Positions 45,794 through 58,343 of a DNA stretch of 64,000 nt are shown in pieces. A program made the translations under genes and the position numbers. Under the pieces are notes generated by a model that saw only the letters and a list, made by a program, of their open reading frames with translations, was not told the origin of the DNA and did no database searches. Source of the DNA: Urophycis tenuis (Eukaryota > Chordata > Actinopteri > Gadiformes > Phycidae); contig JAXIVH010000038.1 of the NCBI GenBank assembly GCA_036785325.1, forward strand, positions 1,319,501 to 1,383,500. Direction: 5' to 3'. Every line of letters starts with the position of its first letter. Position 1 is the stretch's first letter.

Positions 45794-48578
45794 GTTATCT
45801 CGATGACCCCCCCCCACCTCATCCAACGACTCGGTAGTTGAATAGGGGATCAAAGGCAGTTGCACTCGCCAATATCTAGTCATCCGCAGCTCTCTTTTCC
45901 CATATTACCAAGAATGAAGTAAAACGAAATGGTTATCTGTCTTGTTGTGATATAACCGCTGATTTGGAGATATAGACTTGTTTTTCCTTTTCCCAAAGGT
46001 TTTCTTTGTTCCAAGATGGAGGTCAATCTAGTTTGATTGAAGGTACTTCCAATGCATTGGTATATTTACTTATTTGAATAAAGACGAGTCACAGCTGGAG
46101 TGAGACTTTTCTTTTCCATTTCTATTTTAGTATAAACGTGCTATCGAAATATTAGGACACGTCATCAGTAGTGGACCCTGGGATCATAGGGTGTTTCTGG
46201 CCATTGTCACTATACACCCTCACCCAAGGGAGGCCCCCCCGAGAGTGATCAATCCTCAAGGTGTGTCGTTTCCGAAATGGAATTGGTATTGGGTTTAAGC
46301 TTTTTTAGGAGTGATCATTTGTTGAGGTAACGTCGAGGTAAGTAAAGGTAAGTAAAACACTTTTTAGGATACATTGTTTTGGTTATGGAGAGGAGGGGGC
46401 ACATACTTACCCCCTGACCAGCACAAACCAGTTGTTAACACCGCTAGGTAGCCCTGGTTTGGCCAATCAGGGCCGGAGCTTGGTTCTTGTCCTCTGTTGG
46501 GTCCAGATGAACTAGCAGAAAACTGGGGTCACGAAGGACCGAGGCCAGCCGTGACAAAGCACTGCCTCCACGGTCCCCCAATGCAGCTATCCTCAGCGAT
46601 GGGTGTCCAGACCTAGGAAAGACCAAGACCAGCCCCGACCAGCGGTGCCTTCCCAGTCGGTCCCAGGGTAGGAAAGGCCAAGGCCAGCCGCGACTAAGCA
46701 CTGCCTCCCTGGCCCCTCCAGGACCCCATGCCGAACAGCCTGTTAATAACAATTCCTGTGCCCCATACACCGCGCGACTACAGAGATTGTGTAGGAAGTT
46801 GACCTTAGAGAAGACTCAATGGCTTACTTTCCTCACCCAAAACAACAATTTCTTGGGGTAGTCTATTCTCGCCGTAGGTACTTCGGTAATGGGTTTTTTT
46901 GTGAAAAGTTTTCCGGATGAAATGCATGCTGGGTAATTGTCTTCTTCCTCCAATATGTCAAGTGTAGGTTAAGGTTAGGGTAGATTTAGGGGTAGAGTTA
47001 GCAGTTAACCTTAACGTTAGGTTTGAAGTAAATGGGAGGGGTTGCGGTTAGGGTTAAGGTTAGGGCTGAGGTTAGGGTTAGGTATAAGGTTACGGTTTAG
47101 GGTTAAGGTTAGGGTTAAGGTTAGGGTTACGGTTAGGGCTAAGGTTAGGGCTAAGGTTAGAGTAAGGGTTAGGGTTAGCGTTACGGTTAGGGTAAGGTTA
47201 GGGTTAGGGTTAGAGGTTAGGGGTTAGGGGTTAGGGTTAAGATGAGGGCTGAGGTTAGGGTTAAGGTTAGGGCTGAGGTTAGGGTTAGGTTTAAGGTTAG
47301 GGATAAGGTTAGGGTTGGGGTTACGGCTGAGATTGGGGTTAAGGTTAGGGTTGAGGTTAGGGTTAGTGTTATGGATAAGGTTAGGTTAAGTGTTAGGGCC
47401 AAGGTTAGGGTTAAGGTTATGGTTAAGATTAGGGTTAGGGCTAGAATTAGGGTTAGGGCTAAGGTTAGGGTTAGGGTTATGGCTGAGGTTAGGGTTAAGG
47501 TTAGGTTTGAGGTTAGTGTTAAGGTTAGGGCCAAGGTTAGGTTTAGGGTTAAGGTTAGGGTTAGGGCTAAGGTTAGGGTTAGGGTTATGGCTGAGGCTAG
47601 GGTTAGGGCTAAAGTTAGGGCAAAGGTTAGAGTTAGGGTTAGCGTTAGAGTTAGGGTAGGGTTAGTGTTGGAGGTTAGGGTAGGCTTAGGGTTAGAGTTA
47701 GAGTAGGGGTTAGGGTTAGAGTTAGAGTAGGGGTTAGGGTTAGTGTTAAGGCTAAGGTTAGGGGTTGAGGTTAGTGTTAAGATTAGGGCCAAGGTAAGGG
47801 TTAGTGTTAGGGTTGAGTTAGGGTTAGGGCTAAGGTTAGGCCTATGGTTAGGGTTGGGGTTGAGGTTATCCCTAGGGTTAGAGTTAGAGCTAGAGATTGA
47901 GGAAGGTAGAGTCAAGGTGAGACAGTCTGTACGGACTGAACTCACCCCCGCCGGATCGGGCTAGTACACTCTATCTCCCCCAACTCCCTCATTTCCATGA
48001 GGGAAGACAGGGGAGAAGAGATGGGAGGAGTATATATATTTAATATATTTTTTTTTTGTAAATAAATACATCGAGAGACTCACAGCTGGAGTGGGTTTTA
48101 ATCTTTGTATTCAAGGTTGTTCCTCCTCTTTTGATTCCTCGCTGGTGGTGCGTCGTCTCCACCTAGTGGTCGTTTTGTGAAGAAGAGTTATAGAAATAGA
48201 AATAGAAATACTCTATTGTTCCCAGGTTGGGAAATTGCATTAATAGGTAAGTAATAATAATAATAACAATAATAATAGGTAATTGCAATAGTTGGTAAGG
48301 TAATCTATATTTAATTTATTTATTTATATTTGTATATTTATTTAGTCTATTTATTTATTCATTTTTGTTTATTTATTTATTTAGATAAAGAGGATCACAG
48401 CTGGAGTGAGTTTTTAGTCTTTGTGTTAAAGGCTGGTTGCCTTCTTTTGATTCTTCAGTGGTGGTCCATCGCCTCCATCTAGTGGTCGTTTTGTGAATAA
48501 CAGTTGGTAAGGTAATATAAATGGGTTGTGTAGAGAGCCCGTTCTTTCGATGGCCCTGGCTCGGTTAGGTTCGTTAGA
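45794..48578. repeat. Tandem unit U12 (L, 2785 bp)
   Basis: Core 45794-46964, block 46965-47858, cassette 47859-48567. AATCCTCAAGG form; private TTTTTTTTGTAAATAA (48052). Confidence 0.9.
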
Positions 48579-50676
48579 GTTATCTCGATGACCCCCCCCA
48601 CCTCATCCAACGACTCGGTAGTTGAATAGGGGATCAAAGGCAGTTGCACTCGCCAATATCTAGTCGTCCGCAGCTCTCTTTTCCCATATTACCAAGAATG
48701 AAGTAAAACGAAATGGTTATCTGTCTTGTTGTGATATAACCGCTGATTTGGAGATATAGACTTGTTTTTCCTTTTCCCAAAGGTTTTCTTTGTTCCAAGA
48801 TGGAGGTCAATCTAGTTTGATTGAAGGTACTTCCAATGCATTGGTATATTTACTTATTTGAATAAAGACGAGTCACAGCTGGAGTGAGACTTTTCTTTTC
48901 CATTTCTATTTTAGTATAAACGTGCTATCGAAATATTAGGACACGTCATCAGTAGTGGACCCTGGGATCATAGGGTGTTTCTGGCCATTGTCACTATACA
49001 CCCTCACCCAAGGGAGGCCCCCCCGAGAGTGATCAATTCTCAAGGTGTGTCGTTTCCGAAATGGAATTGGTATTGGGTTTAAGCTTTTTTAGGAGTGATC
49101 ATTTGTTGAGGTAACGTCGAGGTAAGTAAAGGTAAGTAAAACACTTTTTAGGATACATTGTTTTGGTTATGGAGAGGAGGGGGCACATACTTACCCCCTG
49201 ACCAGCACAAACCAGTTGTTAACACCGCTAAGTAGCCCTGGTTTGGCCAATCAGGGCCGGAGCTTGGTTCTTGTCCTCTGTTGGGTCCAGATGAACTAGC
49301 AGAAAACTGGGGTCACGAAGGACCGAGGCCAGCCGTGACAAAGCACTGCCTCCACGGTCCCCCAATGCAGCTATCCTCAGCGATGGGTGTCCAGACCTAG
49401 GAAAGACCAAGACCAGCCCCGACCAGCGGTGCCTTCCCAGTCGGTCCCAGGGTAGGAAAGGCCAAGGCCAGCCGCGACTAAGCACTGCCTCCCTGGCCCC
49501 TCCAGGACCCCATGCCGAACAGCCTGCTAATAACAATTCCTGTGCCCCATACACCGCGCGACTACAGAGATTGTGTAGGAAGTTGACCTTAGAGAAGACT
49601 CAATGGCTTACTTTCCTCACCCAAAACAACAATTTCTTGGGGTAGTCTATTCTCGCCGTAGGTACTTTGGTAATGTTTTTTTTTGTGAAAAGTTTTCCGG
49701 ATGAAATGCATGCTGGGTAATTGTATTCTTCCTCCAATATGTCAAGTGTAGGTTAAGGTTAGGGTAGATTTAGGGGTAGAGTTAGCAGTTAACCTTAACG
49801 TTAGGTTTGAAGTAAATGGGAGGGGTTGCGGTTAGGGTTAAGGTTAGGGCTGAGGTTAGGGTTAGGTATAAGGTTACGGTTTAGGGTTAAGGTTAGGGTT
49901 AAGGTTAGGGTTACGGTTAGGGCTAAGGTTAGGGCTAAGGTTAGAGTAAGGGTTAAGGTTAGCGTTACGGTTAGGGTAAGGTTAGGGTTAGGGTTAGAGG
50001 TTAGGGGTTAGGGGTTAGGGTTAAGATGAGGGCTGAGGTTAGGGTTAAGGTTAGGGGTTAGGGTTAAGATGAGGGCTGAGGTTAGGGTTAAGGTTAGGGC
50101 TGAGGTTAGGGTTAGGTTTAAGGTTATGGATAAGGTTAGGGTTGGGGTTACGGCTGAGATTGGGGTTAAGGTTAGGGTTGAGGTTAGGGTTAGTGTTATG
50201 GATAAGGTTAGGTTAAGTGTTAGGGCCAAGGTTAGGGTTAAGGTTATGGTTAAGATTAGGGTTAGGGCTAGAATTAGGGTTAGGGCTAAGGTTAGGGTTA
50301 GGGTTATGGCTGAGGTTAGGGTTAAGGTTAGATTTGAGGTTAGTGTTAAGGTTAGGGCCAAGGTTAGGGTTAGGGCTAAGGTTAGGGTTAGGGTTATGGC
50401 TGAGGCTAGGGTTAGGGCTAAAGTTAGGGCAAAGGTTAGAGTTAGGGTTAGCGTTAGAGTTAGGGTAGGGTTAGTGTTGGAGGTTAGGGTAGGCTTAGGG
50501 TTAGAGTTAGAGTAGGGGTTAGGGTTAGAGTTAGAGTAGGGGTTAGGGTTAGTGTTAAGGCTAAGGTTAGGGGTTGAGGTTAGTGTTAAGATTAGGGCCA
50601 AGGTAAGGGTTAGTGTTAGGGTTGAGTTAGGGTTAGGGCTAAGGTTAGGCCTATGGTTAGGGTTGGGTTCGTTAGA
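48579..50676. repeat. Tandem unit U13 (short subtype 2, 2098 bp)
   Basis: Core 48579-49748, block 49749-50668. Private CGCTAAGTAGCC at 49227. Confidence 0.9.
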
Positions 50677-53461
50677 GTTATCTCGATGACCCCCCCCCAC
50701 CTCATCCAACGACTCGGTAGTTGAATAGGGGATCAAAGGCAGTTGCACTCGCCAATATCTAGTCATCCGCAGCTCTCTTTTCCCATATTACCAAGAATGA
50801 AGTAAAACGAAATGGTTATCTGTCTTGTTGTGATATAACCGCTGATTTGGAGATATAGACTTGTTTTTCCTTTTCCCAAAGGTTTTCTTTGTTCCAAGAT
50901 GGAGGTCAATCTAGTTTGATTGAAGGTACTTCCAATGCATTGGTATATTTACTTATTTGAATAAAGACGAGTCACAGCTGGAGTGAGACTTTTCTTTTCC
51001 ATTTCTATTTTAGTATAAACGTGCTATCGAAATATTAGGACACGTCATCAGTAGTGGACCCTGGGATCATAGGGTGTTTCTGGCCATTGTCACTATACAC
51101 CCTCACCCAAGGGAGGCCCCCCCGAGAGTGATCAATCCTCAAGGTGTGTCGTTTCCGAAATGGAATTGGTATTGGGTTTAAGCTTTTTTAGGAGTGATCA
51201 TTTGTTGAGGTAACGTCGAGGTAAGTAAAGGTAAGTAAAACACTTTTTAGGATACATTGTTTTGGTTATGGAGAGGAGGGGGCACATACTTACCCCCTGA
51301 CCAGCACAAACCAGTTGTTAACACCGCTAGGTAGCCCTGGTTTGGCAAATCAGGGCCGGAGCTTGGTTCTTGTCCTCTGTTGGGTCCAGATGAACTAGCA
51401 GAAAACTGGGGTCACGAAGGACCGAGGCCAGCCGTGACAAAGCACTGCCTCCACGGTCCCCCAATGCAGCTATCCTCAGCGATGGGTGTCCAGACCTAGG
51501 AAAGACCAAGACCAGCCCCGACCAGCGGTGCCTTCCCAGTCGGTCCCAGGGTAGGAAAGGCCAAGGCCAGCCGCGACTAAGCACTGCCTCCCTGGCCCCT
51601 CCAGGACCCCATGCCGAACAGCCTGTTAATAACAATTCCTGTGCCCCATACACCGCGCGACTACAGAGATTGTGTAGGAAGTTGACCTTAGAGAAGACTC
51701 AATGGCTTACTTTCCTCACCCAAAACAACAATTTCTTGGGGTAGTCTATTCTCGCCGTAGGTACTTCGGTAATGGGTTTTTTTGTGAAAAGTTTTCCGGA
51801 TGAAATGCATGCTGGGTAATTGTCTTCTTCCTCCAAGATGTCAAGTGTAGGTTAAGGTTAGGGTAGATTTAGGGGTAGAGTTAGCAGTTAACCTTAACGT
51901 TAGGTTTGAAGTAAATGGGAGGGGTTGCGGTTAGGGTTAAGGTTAGGGCTGAGGTTAGGGTTAGGTATAAGGTTACGGTTTAGGGTTAAGGTTAGGGTTA
52001 AGGTTAGGGTTACGGTTAGGGCTAAGGTTAGGGCTAAGGTTAGAGTAAGGGTTAGGGTTAGCGTTACGGTTAGGGTAAGGTTAGGGTTAGGGTTAGAGGT
52101 TAGGGGTTAGGGGTTAGGGTTAAGATGAGGGCTGAGGTTAGGGTTAAGGTTAGGGCTGAGGTTAGGGTTAGGTTTAAGGTTAGGGATAAGGTTAGGGTTG
52201 GGGTTACGGCTGAGATTGGGGTTAAGGTTAGGGTTGAGGTTAGGGTTAGTGTTATGGATAAGGTTAGGTTAAGTGTTAGGGCCAAGGTTAGGGTTAAGGT
52301 TATGGTTAAGATTAGGGTTAGGGCTAGAATTAGGGTTAGGGCTAAGGTTAGGGTTAGGGTTATGGCTGAGGTTAGGGTTAAGGTTAGGTTTGAGGTTAGT
52401 GTTAAGGTTAGGGCCAAGGTTAGGTTTAGGGTTAAGGTTAGGGTTAGGGCTAAGGTTAGGGTTAGGGTTATGGCTGAGGCTAGGGTTAGGGCTAAAGTTA
52501 GGGCAAAGGTTAGAGTTAGGGTTAGCGTTAGAGTTAGGGTAGGGTTAGTGTTGGAGGTTAGGGTAGGCTTAGGGTTAGAGTTAGAGTAGGGGTTAGGGTT
52601 AGAGTTAGAGTAGGGGTTAGGGTTAGTGTTAAGGCTAAGGTTAGGGGTTGAGGTTAGTGTTAAGATTAGGGCCAAGGTAAGGGTTAGTGTTAGGGTTGAG
52701 TTAGGGTTAGGGCTAAGGTTAGGCCTATGGTTAGGGTTGGGGTTGAGGTTATCCCTAGGGTTAGAGTTAGAGCTAGAGATTGAGGAAGGTAGAGTCAAGG
52801 TGAGACAGTCTGTACGGACTGAACTCACCCCCGCCGGATCGGGCTAGTACACTCTATCTCCCCCAACTCCCTCATTTCCATGAGGGAAGACAGGGGAGAA
52901 GAGATGGGAGGAGTATATATATTTAATATATTTTTTTTTAGTAAATAAATACATCGAGAGACTCACAGCTGGAGTGGGTTTTAATCTTTGTATTCAAGGT
53001 TGTTCCTCCTCTTTTGATTCCTCGCTGGTGGTGCGTCGTCTCCACCTAGTGGTCGTTTTGTGAAGAAGAGTTATAGAAATAGAAATAGAAATACTCTATT
53101 GTTCCCAGGTTGGGAAATTGCATTAATAGGTAAGTAATAATAATAATAACAATAATAATAGGTAATTGCAATAGTTGGTAAGGTAATCTATATTTAATTT
53201 ATTTATTTATATTTGTATATTTATTTAGTCTATTTATTTATTCATTTTTGTTTATTTATTTATTTAGATAAAGAGGATCACAGCTGGAGTGAGTTTTTAG
53301 TCTTTGTGTTAAAGGCTGGTTGCCTTCTTTTGATTCTTCAGTGGTGGTCCATCGCCTCCATCTAGTGGTCGTTTTGTGAATAACAGTTGGTAAGGTAATA
53401 TAAATGGGTTGTGTAGAGAGCCCGTTCTTTCGATGGCCCTGGCTCGGTTAGGTTCGTTAGA
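50677..53461. repeat. Tandem unit U14 (L, 2785 bp)
   Basis: Core 50677-51847, block 51848-52741, cassette 52742-53450. Its CCAAT box is mutated (GGCAAATCAG, 51345); private CTCCAAGATGTC (51831). Confidence 0.9.
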
Positions 53462-56245
53462 GTTATCTCGATGACCCCCCCCACCTCATCCAACGACTCG
53501 GTAGTTGAATAGGGGATCAAAGGCAGTTGCACTCGCCAATATCTAGTCGTCCGCAGCTCTCTTTTCCCATATTACCAAGAATGAAGTAAAACGAAATGGT
53601 TATCTGTCTTGTTGTGATATAACCGCTGATTTGGAGATATAGACTTGTTTTTCCTTTTCCCAAAGGTTTTCTTTGTTCCAAGATGGAGGTCAATCTAGTT
53701 TGATTGAAGGTACTTCCAATGCATTGGTATATTTACTTATTTGAATAAAGACGAGTCACAGCTGGAGTGAGACTTTTCTTTTCCATTTCTATTTTAGTAT
53801 AAACGTGCTATCGAAATATTAGGACACGTCATCAGTAGTGGACCCTGGGATCATAGGGTGTTTCTGGCCATTGTCACTATACACCCTCACCCAAGGGAGG
53901 CCCCCCCGAGAGTGATCAATTCTCAAGGTGTGTCGTTTCCGAAATGGAATTGGTATTGGGTTTAAGCTTTTTTAGGAGTGATCATTTGTTGAGGTAACGT
54001 CGAGGTAAGTAAAGGTAAGTAAAACACTTTTTAGGATACATTGTTTTGGTTATGGAGAGGAGGGGGCACATACTTACCCCCTGACCAGCACAAACCAGTT
54101 GTTAACACCGCTAGGTAGCCCTGGTTTGGCCAATCAGGGCCGGAGCTTGGTTCTTGTCCTCTGTTGGGTCCAGATGAACTAGCAGAAAACTGGGGTCACG
54201 AAGGACCGAGGCCAGCCGTGACAAAGCACTGCCTCCACGGTCCCCCAATGCAGCTATCCTCAGCGATGGGTGTCCAGACCTAGGAAAGACCAAGACCAGC
54301 CCCGACCAGCGGTGCCTTCCCAGTCGGTCCCAGGGTAGGAAAGGCCAAGGCCAGCCGCGACTAAGCACTGCCTCCCTGGCCCCTCCAGGACCCCATGCCG
54401 AACAGCCTGTTAATAACAATTCCTGTGCCCCATACACCGCGCGACTACAGAGATTGTGTAGGAAGTTGACCTTAGAGAAGACTCAATGGCTTACTTTCCT
54501 CACCCAAAACAACAATTTCTTGGGGTAGTCTATTCTCGCCGTAGGTACTTCAGTAATGGGTTTTTTTGTGAAAAGTTTTCCGGATGAAATGCATGCTGGG
54601 TAATTGTCTTCTTCCTCCAATATGTCAAGTGTAGGTTAAGGTTAGGGTAGATTTAGGGGTAGAGTTAGCAGTTAACCTTAACGTTAGGTTTGAAGTAAAT
54701 GGGAGGGGTTGCGGTTAGGGTTAAGGTTAGGGCTGAGGTTAGGGTTAGGTATAAGGTTACGGTTTAGGGTTAAGGTTAGGGTTAAGGTTAGGGTTACGGT
54801 TAGGGCTAAGGTTAGGGCTAAGGTTAGAGTAAGGGTTAGGGTTAGCGTTACGGTTAGGGTAAGGTTAGGGTTAGGGTTAGAGGTTAGGGGTTAGGGGTTA
54901 GGGTTAAGATGAGGGCTGAGGTTAGGGTTAAGGTTAGGGCTGAGGTTAGGGTTAGGTTTAAGGTTAGGGATAAGGTTAGGGTTGGGGTTACGGCTGAGAT
55001 TGGGGTTAAGGTTAGGGTTGAGGTTAGGGTTAGTGTTATGGATAAGGTTAGGTTAAGTGTTAGGGCCAAGGTTAGGGTTAAGGTTATGGTTAAGATTAGG
55101 GTTAGGGCTAGAATTAGGGTTAGGGCTAAGGTTAGGGTTAGGGTTATGGCTGAGGTTAGGGTTAAGGTTAGGTTTGAGGTTAGTGTTAAGGTTAGGGCCA
55201 AGGTTAGGTTTAGGGTTAAGGTTAGGGTTAGGGCTAAGGTTAGGGTTAGGGTTATGGCTGAGGCTAGGGTTAGGGCTAAAGTTAGGGCAAAGGTTAGAGT
55301 TAGGGTTAGCGTTAGAGTTAGGGTAGGGTTAGTGTTGGAGGTTAGGGTAGGCTTAGGGTTAGAGTTAGAGTAGGGGTTAGGGTTAGAGTTAGAGTAGGGG
55401 TTAGGGTTAGTGTTAAGGCTAAGGTTAGGGGTTGAGGTTAGTGTTAAGATTAGGGCCAAGGTAAGGGTTAGTGTTAGGGTTGAGTTAGGGTTAGGGCTAA
55501 GGTTAGGCCTATGGTTAGGGTTGGGGTTGAGGTTATCCCTAGGGTTAGAGTTAGAGCTAGAGATTGAGGAAGGTAGAGTCAAGGTGAGACAGTCTGTACG
55601 GACTGAACTCACCCCCGCCGGATCGGGCTAGTACACTCTATCTCCCCCAACTCCCTCATTTCCATGAGGGAAGACAGGGGAGAAGAGATGGGAGGAGTAT
55701 ATATATTTAATATATTTTTTTTTAGTAAATAAATACATCGAGAGACTCACAGCTGGAGTGGGTTTTAATCTTTGTATTCAAGGTTGTTCCTCCTCTTTTG
55801 ATTCCTCGCTGGTGGTGCGTCGTCTCCACCTAGTGGTCGTTTTGTGAAGAAGAGTTATAGAAATAGAAATAGAAATACTCTATTGTTCCCAGGTTGGAAA
55901 ATTGCATTAATAGGTAAGTAATAATAATAATAACAATAATAATAGGTAATTGCAATAGTTGGTAAGGTAATCTATATTTAATTTATTTATTTATATTTGT
56001 ATATTTATTTAGTCTATTTATTTATTCATTTTTGTTTATTTATTTATTTAGATAAAGAGGATCACAGCTGGAGTGAGTTTTTAGTCTTTGTGTTAAAGGC
56101 TGGTTGCCTTCTTTTGATTCTTCAGTGGTGGTCCATCGCCTCCATCTAGTGGTCGTTTTGTGAATAACAGTTGGTAAGGTAATATAAATGGGTTGTGTAG
56201 AGAGCCCGTTCTTTCGATGGCCCTGGCTCGGTTAGGTTCGTTAGA
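53462..56245. repeat. Tandem unit U15 (L, 2784 bp)
   Basis: Core 53462-54631, block 54632-55525, cassette 55526-56234. Private TACTTCAGTAATGG (54545). Confidence 0.9.
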
Positions 56246-58343
56246 GTTATCTCGATGACCCCCCCCACCTCATCCAACGACTCGGTAGTTGAATAGGGGA
56301 TCAAAGGCAGTTGCACTCGCCAATATCTAGTCGTCCGCAGCTCTCTTTTCCCATATTACCAAGAATGAAGTAAAACGAAATGGTTATCTGTCTTGTTGTG
56401 ATATAACCGCTGATTTGGAGATATAGACTTGTTTTTCCTTTTCCCAAAGGTTTTCTTTGTTCCAAGATGGAGGTCAATCTAGTTTGATTGAAGGTACTTC
56501 CAATGCATTGGTATATTTACTTATTTGAATAAAGACGAGTCACAGCTGGAGTGAGACTTTTCTTTTCCATTTCTATTTTAGTATAAACGTGCTATCGAAA
56601 TATTAGGACACGTCATCAGTAGTGGACCCTGGGATCATAGGGTGTTTCTGGCCATTGTCACTATACACCCTCACCCAAGGGAGGCCCCCCCGAGAGTGAT
56701 CAATTCTCAAGGTGTGTCGTTTCCGAAATGGAATTGGTATTGGGTTTAAGCTTTTTTAGGAGTGATCATTTGTTGAGGTAACGTCGAGGTAAGTAAAGGT
56801 AAGTAAAACACTTTTTAGGATACATTGTTTTGGTTATGGAGAGGAGGGGGCACATACTTACCCCCTGACCAGCACAAACCAGTTGTTAACACCGCTAGGT
56901 AGCCCTGGTTTGGCCAATCAGGGCCGGAGCTTGGTTCTTGTCCTCTGTTGGGTCCAGATGAACTAGCAGAAAACTGGGGTCACGAAGGACCGAGGCCAGC
57001 CGTGACAAAGCACTGCCTCCACGGTCCCCCAATGCAGCTATCCTCAGCGATGGGTGTCCAGACCTAGGAAAGACCAAGACCAGCCCCGACCAGCGGTGCC
57101 TTCCCAGTCGGTCCCAGGGTAGGAAAGGCCAAGGCCAGCCGCGACTAAGCACTGCCTCCCTGGCCCCTCCAGGACCCCATGCCGAACAGCCTGCTAATAA
57201 CAATTCCTGTGCCCCATACACCGCGCGACTACAGAGATTGTGTAGGAAGTTGACCTTAGAGAAGACTCAATGGCTTACTTTCCTCACCCAAAACAACAAT
57301 TTCTTGGGGTAGTCTATTCTCGCCGTAGGTACTTTGGTAATGTTTTTTTTTGTGAAAAGTTTTCCGGATGAAATGCATGCTGGGTAATTGTATTCTTCCT
57401 CCAATATGTCAAGTGTAGGTTAAGGTTAGGGTAGATTTAGGGGTAGAGTTAGCAGTTAACCTTAACGTTAGGTTTGAAGTAAATGGGAGGGGTTGCGGTT
57501 AGGGTTAAGGTTAGGGCTGAGGTTAGGGTTAGGTATAAGGTTACGGTTTAGGGTTAAGGTTAGGGTTAAGGTTAGGGTTACGGTTAGGGCTAAGGTTAGG
57601 GCTAAGGTTAGAGTAAGGGTTAAGGTTAGCGTTACGGTTAGGGTAAGGTTAGGGTTAGGGTTAGAGGTTAGGGGTTAGGGGTTAGGGTTAAGATGAGGGC
57701 TGAGGTTAGGGTTAAGGTTAGGGGTTAGGGTTAAGATGAGGGCTGAGGTTAGGGTTAAGGTTAGGGCTGAGGTTAGGGTTAGGTTTAAGGTTATGGATAA
57801 GGTTAGGGTTGGGGTTACGGCTGAGATTGGGGTTAAGGTTAGGGTTGAGGTTAGGGTTAGTGTTATGGATAAGGTTAGGTTAAGTGTTAGGGCCAAGGTT
57901 AGGGTTAAGGTTATGGTTAAGATTAGGGTTAGGGCTAGAATTAGGGTTAGGGCTAAGGTTAGGGTTAGGGTTATGGCTGAGGTTAGGGTTAAGGTTAGAT
58001 TTGAGGTTAGTGTTAAGGTTAGGGCCAAGGTTAGGGTTAGGGCTAAGGTTAGGGTTAGGGTTATGGCTGAGGCTAGGGTTAGGGCTAAAGTTAGGGCAAA
58101 GGTTAGAGTTAGGGTTAGCGTTAGAGTTAGGGTAGGGTTAGTGTTTGAGGTTAGGGTAGGCTTAGGGTTAGAGTTAGAGTAGGGGTTAGGGTTAGAGTTA
58201 GAGTAGGGGTTAGGGTTAGTGTTAAGGCTAAGGTTAGGGGTTGAGGTTAGTGTTAAGATTAGGGCCAAGGTAAGGGTTAGTGTTAGGGTTGAGTTAGGGT
58301 TAGGGCTAAGGTTAGGCCTATGGTTAGGGTTGGGTTCGTTAGA
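56246..58343. repeat. Tandem unit U16 (short subtype 2, 2098 bp)
   Basis: Core 56246-57415, block 57416-58335. Shares GTGTTTGAGG with U11 but keeps the repeat that U11 lost. Confidence 0.9.

Larger units (their letters stand above)
40929..53461. repeat. Pentameric higher-order repeat, copy 1 (U10-U14, 12533 bp)
   Basis: Order L S L S L. The TAGTCRTCCGC position reads G G A G A across U10-U14 and again G G A G A across U15-U19. TTGGAAAATTGC occurs only in U10 and U15, GTGTTTGAGG only in U11 and U16, and GGCAAATCAGG only in U14 and U19. Confidence 0.85.
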